From positions 32,012-96,011 of the forward strand of contig CAZRGV010000003.1 in assembly GCA_964599655.1 (NCBI GenBank): a stretch of DNA of 64,000 nucleotides, given 5' to 3'. A program made the position numbers and the translations under genes. Origin of the DNA: CAZRGV01 sp964599655 (lineage in GTDB: Bacteria; Planctomycetota; Planctomycetia; Isosphaerales; Isosphaeraceae). This document shows, in pieces, positions 1-8,166 of the stretch. Within the stretch, counting starts at the first letter, position 1, and each line of letters begins with the position of its first letter. The notes below the pieces were generated by a model, which was not told the DNA's origin, made no database searches, and saw only the letters and a program-made list of their open reading frames with translations.

Positions 1-146
1 GCCTGGGCCTTGGCCTCGGCGAGCGTGAGCGGTTCCTCGGCCGGCGCCGTGATCAGTCGGACCGCGTCGTCGCCGATCAGGTGGAGCGGCGTGAGCGGAC
101 CGTAGATCCAGCCCGTGCCATAGCCGGGCGTGATCGGCGTTACCAT
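1..146 (-). CDS. Phage head-tail connector protein (N-terminal part, cut by window edge)
   Basis: The first 48 residues are visible from an ATG at 146 and the gene runs off the left edge. The stretch VRLITAPAEEPLTLAEAKAQ matches how gp6/phiE125 gp8-type DNA-packaging and head-tail connector proteins begin. Such proteins form the ring between portal and tail. Position after the capsid gene in a head module supports this call. The C-terminal domain lies outside the window, so the family assignment rests on the opening segment and on order. Confidence 0.6.
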   Translation of the reverse strand, partial: MVTPITPGYGTGWIYGPLTPLHLIGDDAVRLITAPAEEPLTLAEAKAQ

Positions 147-188
147 GACGATGTCTCTGTCGCGTCAGGAAGTCGGGATCGAAGAGAA

Positions 189-386
189 TCAGCCGCGCTT
201 TTCGGGACCGCCCTTGGCGCGTGGGATTTGCGACGCCGGCCCGGGGTGATCCTCGGCGAAGCCGTGCTCGACGAGTCGCTTGCGAAGGGTCTTGTCGACC
301 TCGACCACGGCATCGGCCGGATAGGTCCGGCTATTGATCGTGAGGTGGTCTTTCTTGAGCTTGATGAAGATCGGCTGCGGATCCAC
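189..386 (-). CDS. Small phage head-region protein, unknown function
   Basis: A 65-residue protein between the capsid and connector genes on the same strand. It starts at GTG (386) with a GGAG-like ribosome site about nine bases upstream. The sequence IFIKLKKDHLTINSRTYPADAVVEVDKTL looks like a small beta-rich domain, followed by a polar Pro/Gly tail. Small proteins at this place are often head decoration or accessory factors, but no family is recognisable, so the role is inferred only from position. Confidence 0.55.
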   Translation of the reverse strand: MDPQPIFIKLKKDHLTINSRTYPADAVVEVDKTLRKRLVEHGFAEDHPGPASQIPRAKGGPEKRG

Positions 387-478
387 GACGAAGGTCTCCG
401 GTCAGGGTTTCGGGTCGGGGAAAGTGGAGCGAGGGAGCGAACTCCCCCGCCCCGCGATGCGTTGCGTGGCGTCGGCGA

Positions 479-1861
479 TCAGGCCGGGTCGAGGTCCTTG
501 ATGACGGCGAACGAGCCGGCATGGCGAAGCTGGAAGTCGGCATCCTGAAGCACGGTGATTTCCACCGCGCCGTTGTTCGAGCTGGTGAACGGGTTGACGA
601 TCGTGTCGAGCCCGCCCCAGAACGCATAGACGGCCTGGGTGAAGTCGCCGAAGACGAGCGCCGTGAGGTTGGTTCCCGTGCCCTTGGTGAGGTTCGTCGG
701 GATCTGGTTGGTCGACCACGCGGGGTAGCCGTTGACCGTGGCCTCGTCCTCATTCCAGAGATATTTGGCGGCGGTGTTCGAATCCTTGACGGTCGTCTTG
801 AGCTTGTACCGGCCCTTGGGGCTGGTGACATAGTTGAGCAAGCCGTTGAGGGCGTTGGCCGTGTCGACGTCGCGTTCGCACTCGGCGACGGAGGCCCAGG
901 TCGGAGCGCCGCCGTTGGTGCCGATCGCGACGACGCCGACGCTGCCGTTATTGATGATTCCGGTCGGCTCGGCACCGGAACCGCTGCCGTTGAAGCCAGC
1001 CCGGTCAAGCTCGATGCCGATGACGAGCGAGAGGTCCTCTCGGACGAACATCTCGGCGTCGACGGAGGTCTGGTGCAGGAACGCGCGAGAGTAGACGGTC
1101 TGGGCCCCGAGCGTCGACGGGCTGAAGGCGACGTTGTCGATCGTCTGGTTGCTCTTGGTGATCGTCGCGCTCTCGGGGTTGATCCAGTAGCCCGTGCCGG
1201 CTCCCGACTGGCGAGGCAAATTGAAGTTGCCTTGCATGTCGGCCATGGTCCGCGCGCCGAGCTTGTTCATCAACGTGATGTTGCGGAGCAGCTCGATCAT
1301 CGTCGGCATGGTGGTCGTCATCACCGCGCCGGTGCCGGTGGTCGTGGTCAGATCGCGGCGTTCGAGGCCGGTCGCTCCGGCGAAGGCCGCGGCTCGCGAG
1401 CGATCGACGGGCAAGTCCCAGGGAATCAGCAGGCCGCCGAGCTGGTGACCGCCGACGTGTCGCCGCTTGACCAGCTCGGCGTGGACCTCGAGCTCGAGGC
1501 CGTCGAGGGCGTCCCGCTTGTTGGAGGGGTCCATCTGGCGGAGGGCCTTCAAGAGGCTATAGCCATGAAGCCCGTTGCGGGTGTTGCTGGGATCGTTGTG
1601 CGGGAGCGGGTCGGAGGTCCGGCCCTCGCTCTCGTTCTGGCGGGCGAGCAGGGCGTTGATGCGATTGCCGCGCGCCTCGATTGCGGCGGCTTCACGCTCC
1701 TCGGCTTCAAGCTCGGTGATGCGGTTGGTGCGCTGGTCGAACTGGGCGAGTTCCTCGGCCGTGTGCTCCTGGCCGTCGGAGGCATGGCGGTTCCAGATGT
1801 CGCGGGCCTCGTGCGTGAGGCGGGTGAGTTCTTGCCGGATCTCGTTCAGCGGGCGTCGCAT
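479..1861 (-). CDS. Phage major capsid protein, HK97 gp5 family
   Basis: A 460-residue protein, normal for an HK97-fold capsid subunit carrying its own scaffold domain. Residues 1 to about 110 are charged and helical (RQELTRLTHEARDIWNRHA and following), like the delta domain removed by the prohead protease. The rest resembles the capsid core, with TTTTGTGAVMTTTMPTMIELL early and a Gly/Asn-rich middle (IELDRAGFNGSGSGAEPTGI). It follows the protease and portal genes in the standard order. Confidence 0.88.
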   Translation of the reverse strand: MRRPLNEIRQELTRLTHEARDIWNRHASDGQEHTAEELAQFDQRTNRITELEAEEREAAAIEARGNRINALLARQNESEGRTSDPLPHNDPSNTRNGLHGYSLLKALRQMDPSNKRDALDGLELEVHAELVKRRHVGGHQLGGLLIPWDLPVDRSRAAAFAGATGLERRDLTTTTGTGAVMTTTMPTMIELLRNITLMNKLGARTMADMQGNFNLPRQSGAGTGYWINPESATITKSNQTIDNVAFSPSTLGAQTVYSRAFLHQTSVDAEMFVREDLSLVIGIELDRAGFNGSGSGAEPTGIINNGSVGVVAIGTNGGAPTWASVAECERDVDTANALNGLLNYVTSPKGRYKLKTTVKDSNTAAKYLWNEDEATVNGYPAWSTNQIPTNLTKGTGTNLTALVFGDFTQAVYAFWGGLDTIVNPFTSSNNGAVEITVLQDADFQLRHAGSFAVIKDLDPA

Positions 1862-1923
1862 TGCGATGGGTCCTGTGCTTCGGGGATGAGGTCGATTCGG
1901 GAGACGTCAAAGCGTGCGGGGCG

Positions 1924-2631
1924 TCAGCGGCCCCAGCGGGCCTGGGCCAGTTGGAGTTGCAACGCTCGCTGCGAGCGCCCGGAAGCCGGGCCGGCCGGGG
2001 GCGGAGACTGCGGATTCGCGGCAAAGTGCGGAGCCAGGCCGCGACGAATCCTCTCGGCGTCGAGCGCGCGGAGCCCCGCGGAGACGTCATCGAGAGAACG
2101 AACCGAGACGGAGGTCTCGGTGTAGGCGGGGAAGGTGACCGGTCCGACGTCGAAGAGGTCGAGGTCGAGCAGCTCGCGACGCCAGGTCTCGGTGCCGTCG
2201 CCGTTCTCGACGATCGTCCAGATCGCTCCGCCGCTGCGGACCATGAAGCTGAACGAACACTGGGTCACGTCGCCGCGCTGGATCGAGGTGATGAGATCCT
2301 CGGCCGCGTCGGTCGCCGGCGGGTCGATCTCATAGGCGAGGCCCTGGTCGTCTTCCCAGAGACGCATCGTGCCGGCCGACGTGCGGCCGAGGACGATGTT
2401 GCAGTCGTGGTTGAAGAGGCCGCGGACGTCCTGGTTTTCCTTGATGGCATTGGAGAAGGCGCCGCGGCGGATCGACTCCTCGAAGTAGTACAGGTCGGCC
2501 CAGACGCCAAAGACGGCGGCATAGCCACCGATCTTGGGCATGGTGACGCCGGCCTCGTCGGCGTCGCGTTTCTGGAGCTGGAGGCTGCCGCCCTTGACGA
2601 CGACGCGTCGCTCCAGAAGGTCAGGCGGCAT
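1924..2631 (-). CDS. Prohead protease, HK97 family (peptidase U35/S78)
   Basis: About 235 residues. The segment GGYAAVFGVWADLYYFEESIRRGAF, then LFNHDCNIVLGRTSAGTMRL, is the typical N-terminal core with the catalytic His in NHD. FSFMVRSGG supplies the conserved Ser of the SFSF-type motif. The enzyme cleaves the capsid delta domain during head maturation. The C-terminus is a Pro/Gln-rich tail. The gene overlaps the portal gene's end if it starts at the ATG at 2631; an ATG at 2652 is also possible. Confidence 0.85.
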   Translation of the reverse strand: MPPDLLERRVVVKGGSLQLQKRDADEAGVTMPKIGGYAAVFGVWADLYYFEESIRRGAFSNAIKENQDVRGLFNHDCNIVLGRTSAGTMRLWEDDQGLAYEIDPPATDAAEDLITSIQRGDVTQCSFSFMVRSGGAIWTIVENGDGTETWRRELLDLDLFDVGPVTFPAYTETSVSVRSLDDVSAGLRALDAERIRRGLAPHFAANPQSPPPAGPASGRSQRALQLQLAQARWGR

Positions 2632-3922
2632 CCCGCGGCTCGATTCGGGCATCGCCGCCATCGACCGGGCTGGAGTCGCGCTTGGTCGCATTGGGGTCCC
2701 CCACGGGCTCGTTGCCCGCCTTGTCGAGGGTGATCATGTTCAAGGGCACGAAATTCTTGTTGCCGCCGCCCTTGTCGGCGATCGGGTTCATCCCCTCTCG
2801 AGAACGGATCTCGTTGACGCTCATGCCGAGGGCGAACATCTTCGTGTAGAAGTCGGCGCGAGCGCTCATGTTTCCGCGAAGGAAGGCGCTCATGTCATGT
2901 TCGACGTGAAGGCCCTTGCGGCGTTCATCGGGGGTGAAGAGCTTGAGGTTCATGGCCTGCTCGACCCGAATGAGCCAGGGCATGAGGGTTGTGATCAAAT
3001 AGTCGAGGTTGGCTTCCTCGAGGTTGGCGAGGTGGCTCTGGCTGTAGTCGCCGATCTTGTGCGGAGGGAGCCGGTACAGGGCCGCGATCTCGGTGCGCTG
3101 GAACTCGCGGGTCGCCAGGAACTGGGCCTCTTCGGGAGCGATCGTGGTCTGTTTCCACGTCAGGCCGCTATGAAGAATGGCCGCACGGCCCGCGTTGAAA
3201 GGGCCTCCGTGTAGCTCCTGGAATTGCTTGCGAAGTTCCTTGACGGTGTCTTCCTTGAGGGTCTTGGGCGACTCGAGGATGCCGTTGGGCGTGGAGCCGT
3301 TGCCGAAGAAGGCCGAGCCGAACGTCTCGACCGCGATGCCCAGGCCGATCGCCTGGCGTGCCATGCGGATCGGGGAATAGCCCGAGAGCCCGTCATAGCC
3401 AAGGCCGGCGACGTGGATGATCTTGCGGGCCGGATAGCTCTTGCGGCCGTCATCGTAGAAGAGCTGGTTCTGCTTATCGCGGGCGGCGACGGTCTGGGCC
3501 GCGAGCAGGTGGAGCGCTCCGGGGAAGCCGCTCTTGAGGAACTCGATCTCGGCCATGCCGTTGCCCCACCCGAGCGTGTGGGCGAGCAGCGACTGACGGA
3601 AGCCCATGGCCGTGGCTTCGCCGTCGGGCGTGAAGTGGACCAGGTCGTGCGCCGGATGGGCGACGTTGAGGAGACGGCTGCCGTCGGGCTGGGTCTGATA
3701 GACCGAGAGCGGCAGACACGCACTGTCGGTCGCGATCGTATTGATCGACGCGTAAACGGAGACGAAGTTGAGCGCATTCCAGGGGGTGACGTTGACGCCG
3801 GAGAGGTTGGGCAAAAGCCCATGGACCTCCCGGCGAAGTTGCTTGAAATCGACGCGACGCTCCCACGCCGAGGCGATCGCGCGGAACGGCGCGGTGAGGA
3901 TATTGAGCGAAGGTCGTTTCAT
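2621..3922 (-). CDS. Phage portal protein, HK97 family
   Basis: A 433-residue protein of typical HK97 portal length. It contains NFVSVYASINTIATDSACLP near residue 50, then HDLVHFTPDGEATAMGFRQS and FFGNGSTPNGILESPK, all characteristic of the family. Portals form the dodecameric DNA gate at one capsid vertex and dock the terminase. It lies one base downstream of the large terminase gene and upstream of the prohead protease, the expected order. The start ATG at 3922 follows the terminase stop directly, suggesting translational coupling. Confidence 0.9.
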   Translation of the reverse strand: MKRPSLNILTAPFRAIASAWERRVDFKQLRREVHGLLPNLSGVNVTPWNALNFVSVYASINTIATDSACLPLSVYQTQPDGSRLLNVAHPAHDLVHFTPDGEATAMGFRQSLLAHTLGWGNGMAEIEFLKSGFPGALHLLAAQTVAARDKQNQLFYDDGRKSYPARKIIHVAGLGYDGLSGYSPIRMARQAIGLGIAVETFGSAFFGNGSTPNGILESPKTLKEDTVKELRKQFQELHGGPFNAGRAAILHSGLTWKQTTIAPEEAQFLATREFQRTEIAALYRLPPHKIGDYSQSHLANLEEANLDYLITTLMPWLIRVEQAMNLKLFTPDERRKGLHVEHDMSAFLRGNMSARADFYTKMFALGMSVNEIRSREGMNPIADKGGGNKNFVPLNMITLDKAGNEPVGDPNATKRDSSPVDGGDARIEPRDAA

Positions 3923-3923
3923 T

Positions 3924-5525
3924 TCAGAGCAGGATGATGCCAGGGGTCTCGCCGTCGTCGTCGCCTTGCTGGTCGGTCCATGCGGCCAGGGCGTTAACCG
4001 TGGCCGCGGCTCCGTCGATCCGGCCTCGCGACTTCTTCTTGGTGAGGCGGATGTTTTTGTTCACATCCGACTCGGCGACGGCGTTGGAGACGCACCAGGC
4101 GAGGCAAGGGTTGCCGTCGTGGCGGAGGCGTCCGCCGCGAATCGCGCCGTCGAGCTGGGCCGTGGGATAGGCGAGTGAGGCCATGCCCTGACGGACTTCC
4201 CGGCACTCAATGCCGGCGGCTTCCATGCGCTGGAGGGTGCCCCGGCATTGCCAGGGATCGCCGCCGAGCTTGACCAGGTGGAAGCGTTCGCTGGCCTCGA
4301 GGATCGCCGCCTCGACGTCGCCGAAGTCGATTTCGCCACCGGGGCAGAGGGTGAGGATTCCCTCACGGGCCCAGATTCGGTAAGGCTGGCGATCGCGTTT
4401 TTCCTTTTCCTCGATATGGGCGTCGGGGAGCCAGAAGCGAACAAAGAGGTCGAAGCCGCCGTCGTCATCGGGGAAGAGAAAGACGAGGGCGGTGAGGTCG
4501 GTGGTCCCGGAGAGGTCGAGGCCGAGATAACAATCGCGGCCGGCCATCTCCCGGAGGTCGGGCGAGCGGGCCAAACCCATCCAGGTCGGCTTGTCGCAGA
4601 AGCCGGCGAAGCTGGCCATCCGGATCCCGAGCCGGAGCCGGAGAAAGTTCTGGAACTCGAGGGGGTTGAGCTTGGCTCGCTCCAGCTCGCGGCCGAACCG
4701 CTCCTCGTCGATCGTGTGGCCCATCGACGGGTTGGCGGCTCGCCAGACGGCCGGGTCGTCAATGTCGGCATCCTCGGGCGCTCGGTAGACGATGCCCAGG
4801 TGGGTCGTGTCGGGGATCTCGCCGGAGGCGACCCGCTCCGAATAGTCGCGCTGCTCGCTCCAGAGCCCGTCCTCATCGCCGGCGGTGGTGATGTTCACCC
4901 AGAGCGGCGAGCGGCGAGCGGCCGACGCATACTCCATCACCGACCAGAGGTCGCGATTCTTCTGGCGGTGCAGCTCGTCGAAGACGATGTGCGAGGCGCT
5001 GGGACCGTCGAGCGAGGGGGCGTCGGCCGAGCAGGCCTGGATCTTGCCGTAACCCTTGGGGTCGTGGATCTCCTTCTTCGACGCGACGACCATCAGCCGT
5101 CGATCGAGTTCCGGGCTCTGGGCGACCATCCGCTTCGACTCTTCATAGACGATGCCGGCTTGCTTTCGGTCGACCGCGCACAGGTAGATTTCCGGAGCGG
5201 GTTCGCCATCGGCGAGGATCCAGTAACAGTTCTTGCCGGCCAGCCAGGTCGATTTGCCGTTCTTCTTGGGAATCTCGACGTGGCTGCGGGTGAACCGGCG
5301 GCGTCCGTCGGGTCGCCGCCAGCCGTAGAGGCGAAGCGTCCAATCCTCTTGCCAGGGCAAGGGCGAGAGCGGCGAGCCGCCCCACTCCCCTTTCGATTGC
5401 TTGCAAAAGTCTCCGAGGAACGAGAGGACACGACGGCCCTTGGACTCGTCGAAGAAGCAACCTTCCTTGACGGCCAGCTCGTCGCTCGCGTCACGGATCC
5501 ACTGTTTCGCGACCCTGGGCAGCAC
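3924..5525 (-). CDS. Phage terminase large subunit
   Basis: A 533-residue packaging motor with ATPase and nuclease halves. A Walker A-like motif IPKKNGKST lies near residue 85 and a Walker B motif SHIVFDELH near residue 180. The nuclease half begins with CYLGLDLSGTTDLTALV, whose aspartate would bind metal. The start is GTG at 5525, four bases after the small-subunit stop, so the two are probably coupled. Its place upstream of portal, protease and capsid is that of a cos-type HK97-like phage. Confidence 0.92.
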   Translation of the reverse strand: MLPRVAKQWIRDASDELAVKEGCFFDESKGRRVLSFLGDFCKQSKGEWGGSPLSPLPWQEDWTLRLYGWRRPDGRRRFTRSHVEIPKKNGKSTWLAGKNCYWILADGEPAPEIYLCAVDRKQAGIVYEESKRMVAQSPELDRRLMVVASKKEIHDPKGYGKIQACSADAPSLDGPSASHIVFDELHRQKNRDLWSVMEYASAARRSPLWVNITTAGDEDGLWSEQRDYSERVASGEIPDTTHLGIVYRAPEDADIDDPAVWRAANPSMGHTIDEERFGRELERAKLNPLEFQNFLRLRLGIRMASFAGFCDKPTWMGLARSPDLREMAGRDCYLGLDLSGTTDLTALVFLFPDDDGGFDLFVRFWLPDAHIEEKEKRDRQPYRIWAREGILTLCPGGEIDFGDVEAAILEASERFHLVKLGGDPWQCRGTLQRMEAAGIECREVRQGMASLAYPTAQLDGAIRGGRLRHDGNPCLAWCVSNAVAESDVNKNIRLTKKKSRGRIDGAAATVNALAAWTDQQGDDDGETPGIILL

Positions 5526-5529
5526 AGTC

Positions 5530-5973
5530 TCAGCCAGTTCCCTCGAGATATTTGTCGAGCTTGTCCTCGGGCGGCTTGGTCTTGGCGGTCGGCCGGGAGC
5601 GGGGCGTCAGTCGCAGCTCGGCCAGGCACCGGAGGTACAGCTTGCGGTTGCGGTCGGCGATCATGACCCAGGGGTTCGCCTTCGCGCCGCCCAGGTCGCT
5701 TTCGAGCACGGGCCCCTCGACGTCGACCCTTTCCTCGGCCTGGGTCGCGCGGCCATAGGAGGATGAGGCGAGCTCGAGCAAGCCGCGATCGGCGGTCGAG
5801 AGGGATCCCAGCTGGCGAAGCTCGTCGCAGAGCCGGGCCCACTCGGCGGAGGCGTGCTCGGCGATCGCCCAGGGCCACGTCGGCATGGTCGGCTCGCCTC
5901 GAGGCGCGGGGACGGAGGCGGTCCCCTTGGCGAACCGGACGGCTTCGGGAGCGGCCTTACGACCTTTCGTCAT
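5530..5973 (-). CDS. Phage terminase small subunit, P27-like
   Basis: A 147-residue protein directly upstream of the large terminase. It has a basic N-terminus, a helical middle (WARLCDELRQLGSLSTADRGLLELASSSY) and ANPWVMIADRNRKLYLRCLAEL before a charged tail, which is the layout of P27-family small terminases that recognise the packaging site. GTG at 5976 and ATG at 5973 are adjacent candidate starts. The large inverted repeat at 6100-6143 sits just upstream and could be its DNA target. Confidence 0.78.
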   Translation of the reverse strand: MTKGRKAAPEAVRFAKGTASVPAPRGEPTMPTWPWAIAEHASAEWARLCDELRQLGSLSTADRGLLELASSSYGRATQAEERVDVEGPVLESDLGGAKANPWVMIADRNRKLYLRCLAELRLTPRSRPTAKTKPPEDKLDKYLEGTG

Positions 5974-6099
5974 CACCCAAACCCATTGCCATATCAGTTT
6001 TCATAAAAAACGGAACCGCCAAACCACAGAAAAACGCGCGCGCCTGACTGGTCGGTCGGAGCCGATTAGGCTGTAGCCAAATCACCCCCCCCGGGGTGG

Positions 6100-6154
6100 G
6101 CATAAGTGCATGCATGTAGCTCACAGAATGCATGCACTTATGCCGTGCATGCAC
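6100..6154. repeat. Long perfect inverted repeat between HNH and terminase genes (candidate cos/pac or operator)
   Basis: Two perfect 16-base arms, 6100-6115 (GCATAAGTGCATGCAT) and 6128-6143, are separated by a 12-base spacer. A 10-base palindrome GTGCATGCAC (6145-6154) follows and repeats the GCATGCAC core, ending against the HNH stop codon. In HK97-like phages this interval, between an HNH gene and the small terminase, is where the packaging site usually lies. An operator or a transcript-end hairpin is also possible. Confidence 0.6.
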
Positions 6155-6610
6155 CTATGCGGACCCCTTGCCGGCATGCACCTGGTTGTGGCAGGCTCGG
6201 CAAAGGCTCTCCAGGTTGTCGAGATCGAGCTCGTGGTCCGGGTGATTGGCCCGCTCTCGCAGGTGATGCACCTGGTTGGCGAGCACGGTCCGGCCTTCGC
6301 GTTGGCACCGCTCGCAGAGCGGAGCGATCGAGAGCTTCAATCGCCTCACCTTCCGCCACCGCGCCGAGTGGTAGAACCGCTTCGCTTCGGGATCCCGGCG
6401 AAGCCGGTCATAGTCCCGCTGCGCAGCCGTACGCCCTTGCGAGGCACCGGGTGGACGATAGGTCGGTATCCGGCGCGGCAGCCAAACAGGAACGGAACGA
6501 GGATCGAGCGGACCAACCAGAAGAGGCCGAGCGTAACCACCGTGGCCGAAACGAGGTACCTCACTTCGTGGGCGATGATGCCGAGGCCTGGCCCGCCAGC
6601 TTTTGCTCAT
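6155..6610 (-). CDS. Phage HNH endonuclease
   Basis: The C-terminal 100 residues are a clear HNH nuclease: PLCERCQREG gives the first zinc CxxC, VHHLRERANHPDHELDLDNL the HH and N region, and CRACHNQVH the second zinc pair and last His. Such enzymes help terminase cut cos DNA in HK97-like phages. The only ATG in this frame is at 6610, but convincing protein starts near PRRIPTYRPPG (about 6481), where no standard start codon exists. The true start is uncertain, and the upstream part overlaps another reading frame. Confidence 0.75.
   Translation of the reverse strand: MSKSWRARPRHHRPRSEVPRFGHGGYARPLLVGPLDPRSVPVWLPRRIPTYRPPGASQGRTAAQRDYDRLRRDPEAKRFYHSARWRKVRRLKLSIAPLCERCQREGRTVLANQVHHLRERANHPDHELDLDNLESLCRACHNQVHAGKGSA
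6346..6564 (-). CDS. Small one-helix membrane protein, nested in the HNH frame
   Basis: Up to 72 residues. It starts at an ATG overlapping the stop of the 107-residue gene by four bases (ATGA at 6564-6561). The N-terminus MRYLVSATVVTLGLFWLVRS is a plausible membrane helix, after which composition becomes Arg/Gly-rich and looks like a shadow of the HNH frame. The N-terminal part looks genuine, and the gene may have lost its stop by a frameshift near 6480. A lysis or membrane-anchor role is possible from position only. Confidence 0.35.
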   Translation of the reverse strand: MRYLVSATVVTLGLFWLVRSILVPFLFGCRAGYRPIVHPVPRKGVRLRSGTMTGFAGIPKRSGSTTRRGGGR

Positions 6611-6884
6611 AGGCCTGGATCAACTGCCGCGCCTCGGCCAGCTCGGCGCGGAGGATCGCCGCCCGCATGTCCCGACGGCTTTGCCCCCAGCTATCGGCGA
6701 GGGCCCGCACCGCGGCATGAACAAACGGCGCGAGGAACGTGGCCGCCAAGCCCAGACCCACTACCCAAGATGGTTGCTTGGTCATCGCGGCGACCAGCGT
6801 GCCGGTACCCGAGATCGCGCTGGAGATTCCACCTTGAACCTTGGTCACCGGGTCGGCAAAGGCGTGCGAGACGGCATTACACAT
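6561..6884 (-). CDS. Small membrane protein with C-terminal coiled coil, holin-region candidate
   Basis: A 107-residue protein. Residues 38 to 66 (PSWVVGLGLAATFLAPFVHAAV) form one membrane helix. It is followed by a charged helix, RDMRAAILRAELAEARQLIQAYEQK, likely coiled coil. One-helix proteins with such tails occur in phage lysis regions, so a holin or holin-like role is possible, but there is no diagnostic motif. It belongs to the minus-strand train that starts at 7888. Confidence 0.55.
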   Translation of the reverse strand: MCNAVSHAFADPVTKVQGGISSAISGTGTLVAAMTKQPSWVVGLGLAATFLAPFVHAAVRALADSWGQSRRDMRAAILRAELAEARQLIQAYEQKLAGQASASSPTK

Positions 6885-6982
6885 CAGAAGATACCTACTT
6901 TACAGTTAACGGTAAAATGGTAATACGGCCCCGGCCGGGCCCTTTCGGATTGCCGGCCGGGGCCTTCGCGATGGGTGTTCGG

Positions 6983-7270
6983 TCAGTCGCCCGGGGGAAC
7001 TTCTGGAGGCCAAAGCTCGCGCTTCGGCATCGCGAATCCGCCCTTATTTTTCTCGGGATAGGGCCAGCGGACCGGATCACATCGGCCCGTTTGCTCATAG
7101 TTGAGCCGCTTGATGAACTCTCGCAACGCGTGCGAGCCCTGGCCGTCGTCGTGATACGTGACGCCGCCGGCACTCTGCAAGTGCCAGTAACGCCGCTCGA
7201 CGCCGATGCTTTGACTCACGCGAAAACCGGGCTCCGCCGTCGCCGTCGCCAGCTCCGGCTCAGATTCCAC
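6983..7270 (-). CDS. Small phage protein, unknown function
   Basis: A 95-residue protein rich in Arg, Glu and aromatic residues. The middle, RYWHLQSAGGVTYHDDGQGSH, then ALREFIKRLNYEQTGRCDPV, looks like a small folded domain. It starts at ATG 7270 inside the end of the preceding gene (54-base overlap) and ends about 100 bases before the next. No family is recognised, and no nearby gene suggests a function. Confidence 0.5.
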   Translation of the reverse strand: MESEPELATATAEPGFRVSQSIGVERRYWHLQSAGGVTYHDDGQGSHALREFIKRLNYEQTGRCDPVRWPYPEKNKGGFAMPKRELWPPEVPPGD

Positions 7271-7434
7271 TCATTGCGAAACCGTCGCCACGCGGGGCCG
7301 TCCCAGTCAATCCGCGGCCGTCGCCGCTTGTGGCCCGGCCAGGCAATTGGGTAGGCCGACGAAATCACGCGACGCGGATGAAGCCGGTCCCAGATCGACA
7401 GGACCCGCGACGCCACCGTGCGAATCCACTTCAC
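7216..7434 (-). CDS. Small basic phage protein, unknown function
   Basis: A 72-residue, strongly basic and tryptophan-rich protein (MKWIRTVASRVLSIWDRLHP at the start, SWRRRRRSPVFA at the end). Its ATG overlaps the stop of the upstream gene by four bases (7434-7431), which argues for a translated gene. The amphipathic basic helix at the N-terminus could bind nucleic acid or membrane. No family is recognised. Confidence 0.45.
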   Translation of the reverse strand: MKWIRTVASRVLSIWDRLHPRRVISSAYPIAWPGHKRRRPRIDWDGPAWRRFRNEWNLSRSWRRRRRSPVFA

Positions 7435-7640
7435 GACACGTCCTCCCCGGCCAGCCGCTTGAGCCGCCGAAACTCGTCAAACGGCAAGACCGCCGCGACG
7501 CTCCCTTGATGGTCGGACAGTACGAGGACCTCGCGCGCGTCGTGCACGCCATAGGCGAGCGACTGAACCGCCTCCTCGAACCGGCCCAGCGGGCGCGTTC
7601 GATCGGCGAGCGGTATTGTGCGACGTTCGAACGGGCCCAT
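7431..7640 (-). CDS. Phd/YefM antitoxin-like small protein
   Basis: A 69-residue protein. The segment VLVLSDHQGSVAAVLPFDEF, ending RRLKRLAGED, resembles the beta-strand and helix pattern of Phd/YefM antitoxins, where a short strand repeats a self-name phrase and ends in an EYxRLKRL-like helix. It overlaps its neighbours by one base (7640) and four bases (7434-7431). No toxin of the RelE, Doc or PIN type is seen next to it, so it may be an orphan antitoxin or a regulator. Similarity is modest. Confidence 0.45.
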   Translation of the reverse strand: MGPFERRTIPLADRTRPLGRFEEAVQSLAYGVHDAREVLVLSDHQGSVAAVLPFDEFRRLKRLAGEDVS

Positions 7641-7888
7641 CAGTGGGACAGAACGCCCAACGGGGCCAGTCGCGGGATCCAGTGGCTCATCTCGGGATAC
7701 GTCGACGCGTCCTTAAGGGCGCGTCGCACCGTCTTCGGGCTGACGTCCTCGGCCACGCAAATCTCGCCGATCGTCATCTCGCCCTCGGCGATCTGCCGCA
7801 GCCATCGCTTGTTTCGGGCGCGAAGCCGTGGGTCATCGGCCATCCTCGGCCGCCCGCGAGCCGGCTCCTCGTCGGCATCGATTCTCAT
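7640..7888 (-). CDS. Helix-turn-helix DNA-binding protein
   Basis: An 82-residue protein, first gene of the leftward train. The stretch MTIGEICVAEDVSPKTVRRAL is a good helix-turn-helix. It is preceded by a basic arm (LRARNKRWLRQIAEGE), as in small phage regulators or Hin-type DNA-binding domains. The start is ATG 7888, facing the plus-strand module that starts at 8167, so it could control the divergent promoter region. Its stop overlaps the next start by one base. Confidence 0.6.
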   Translation of the reverse strand: MRIDADEEPARGRPRMADDPRLRARNKRWLRQIAEGEMTIGEICVAEDVSPKTVRRALKDASTYPEMSHWIPRLAPLGVLSH

Positions 7889-8166
7889 GGAGTCGCCTCA
7901 TCATGGAGAGCCGCATCGACTCATCTCGCGTTGTCTGGAAAACGCGGAGGTCCTCTATAAGGCAGGTTTGGAAAAGGGCCATCCCTGGCCATTTAATCGG
8001 CGGCGTGACATCGCCCCGGCAGACGCAACCCCGCGTCGCCGCGAGACTTGGACGTAGTATCCAGAAGATCACATTTTCGGCGTAAATTCAAGCGCGCATG
8101 GATCACACTTCGTTTCGAACCATCAACGTCGTAGATTGAAATGGACCAAGTGGCGAGGGAGCCTGC
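7889..8166. promoter_or_regulatory. Divergent promoter region between leftward and rightward phage genes
   Basis: A 278-base stretch with no gene, between divergent start codons. A rightward promoter-like pair is visible: TTGTCT at 7931-7936 and TATAAG at 7956-7961, spaced 19 bases. A short inverted repeat, GGCCA-TCCC-TGGCC, lies at 7977-7990 and could be an operator for the HTH protein at 7640-7888. These are sequence resemblances only. Confidence 0.35.

Noticed and set aside
521..2125. Long plus-strand frame of 534 codons opposite the capsid and protease genes
   Set aside because: High GC leaves long open antisense frames. It mirrors the capsid and protease genes, which have clear families, and its own sequence has no domain.
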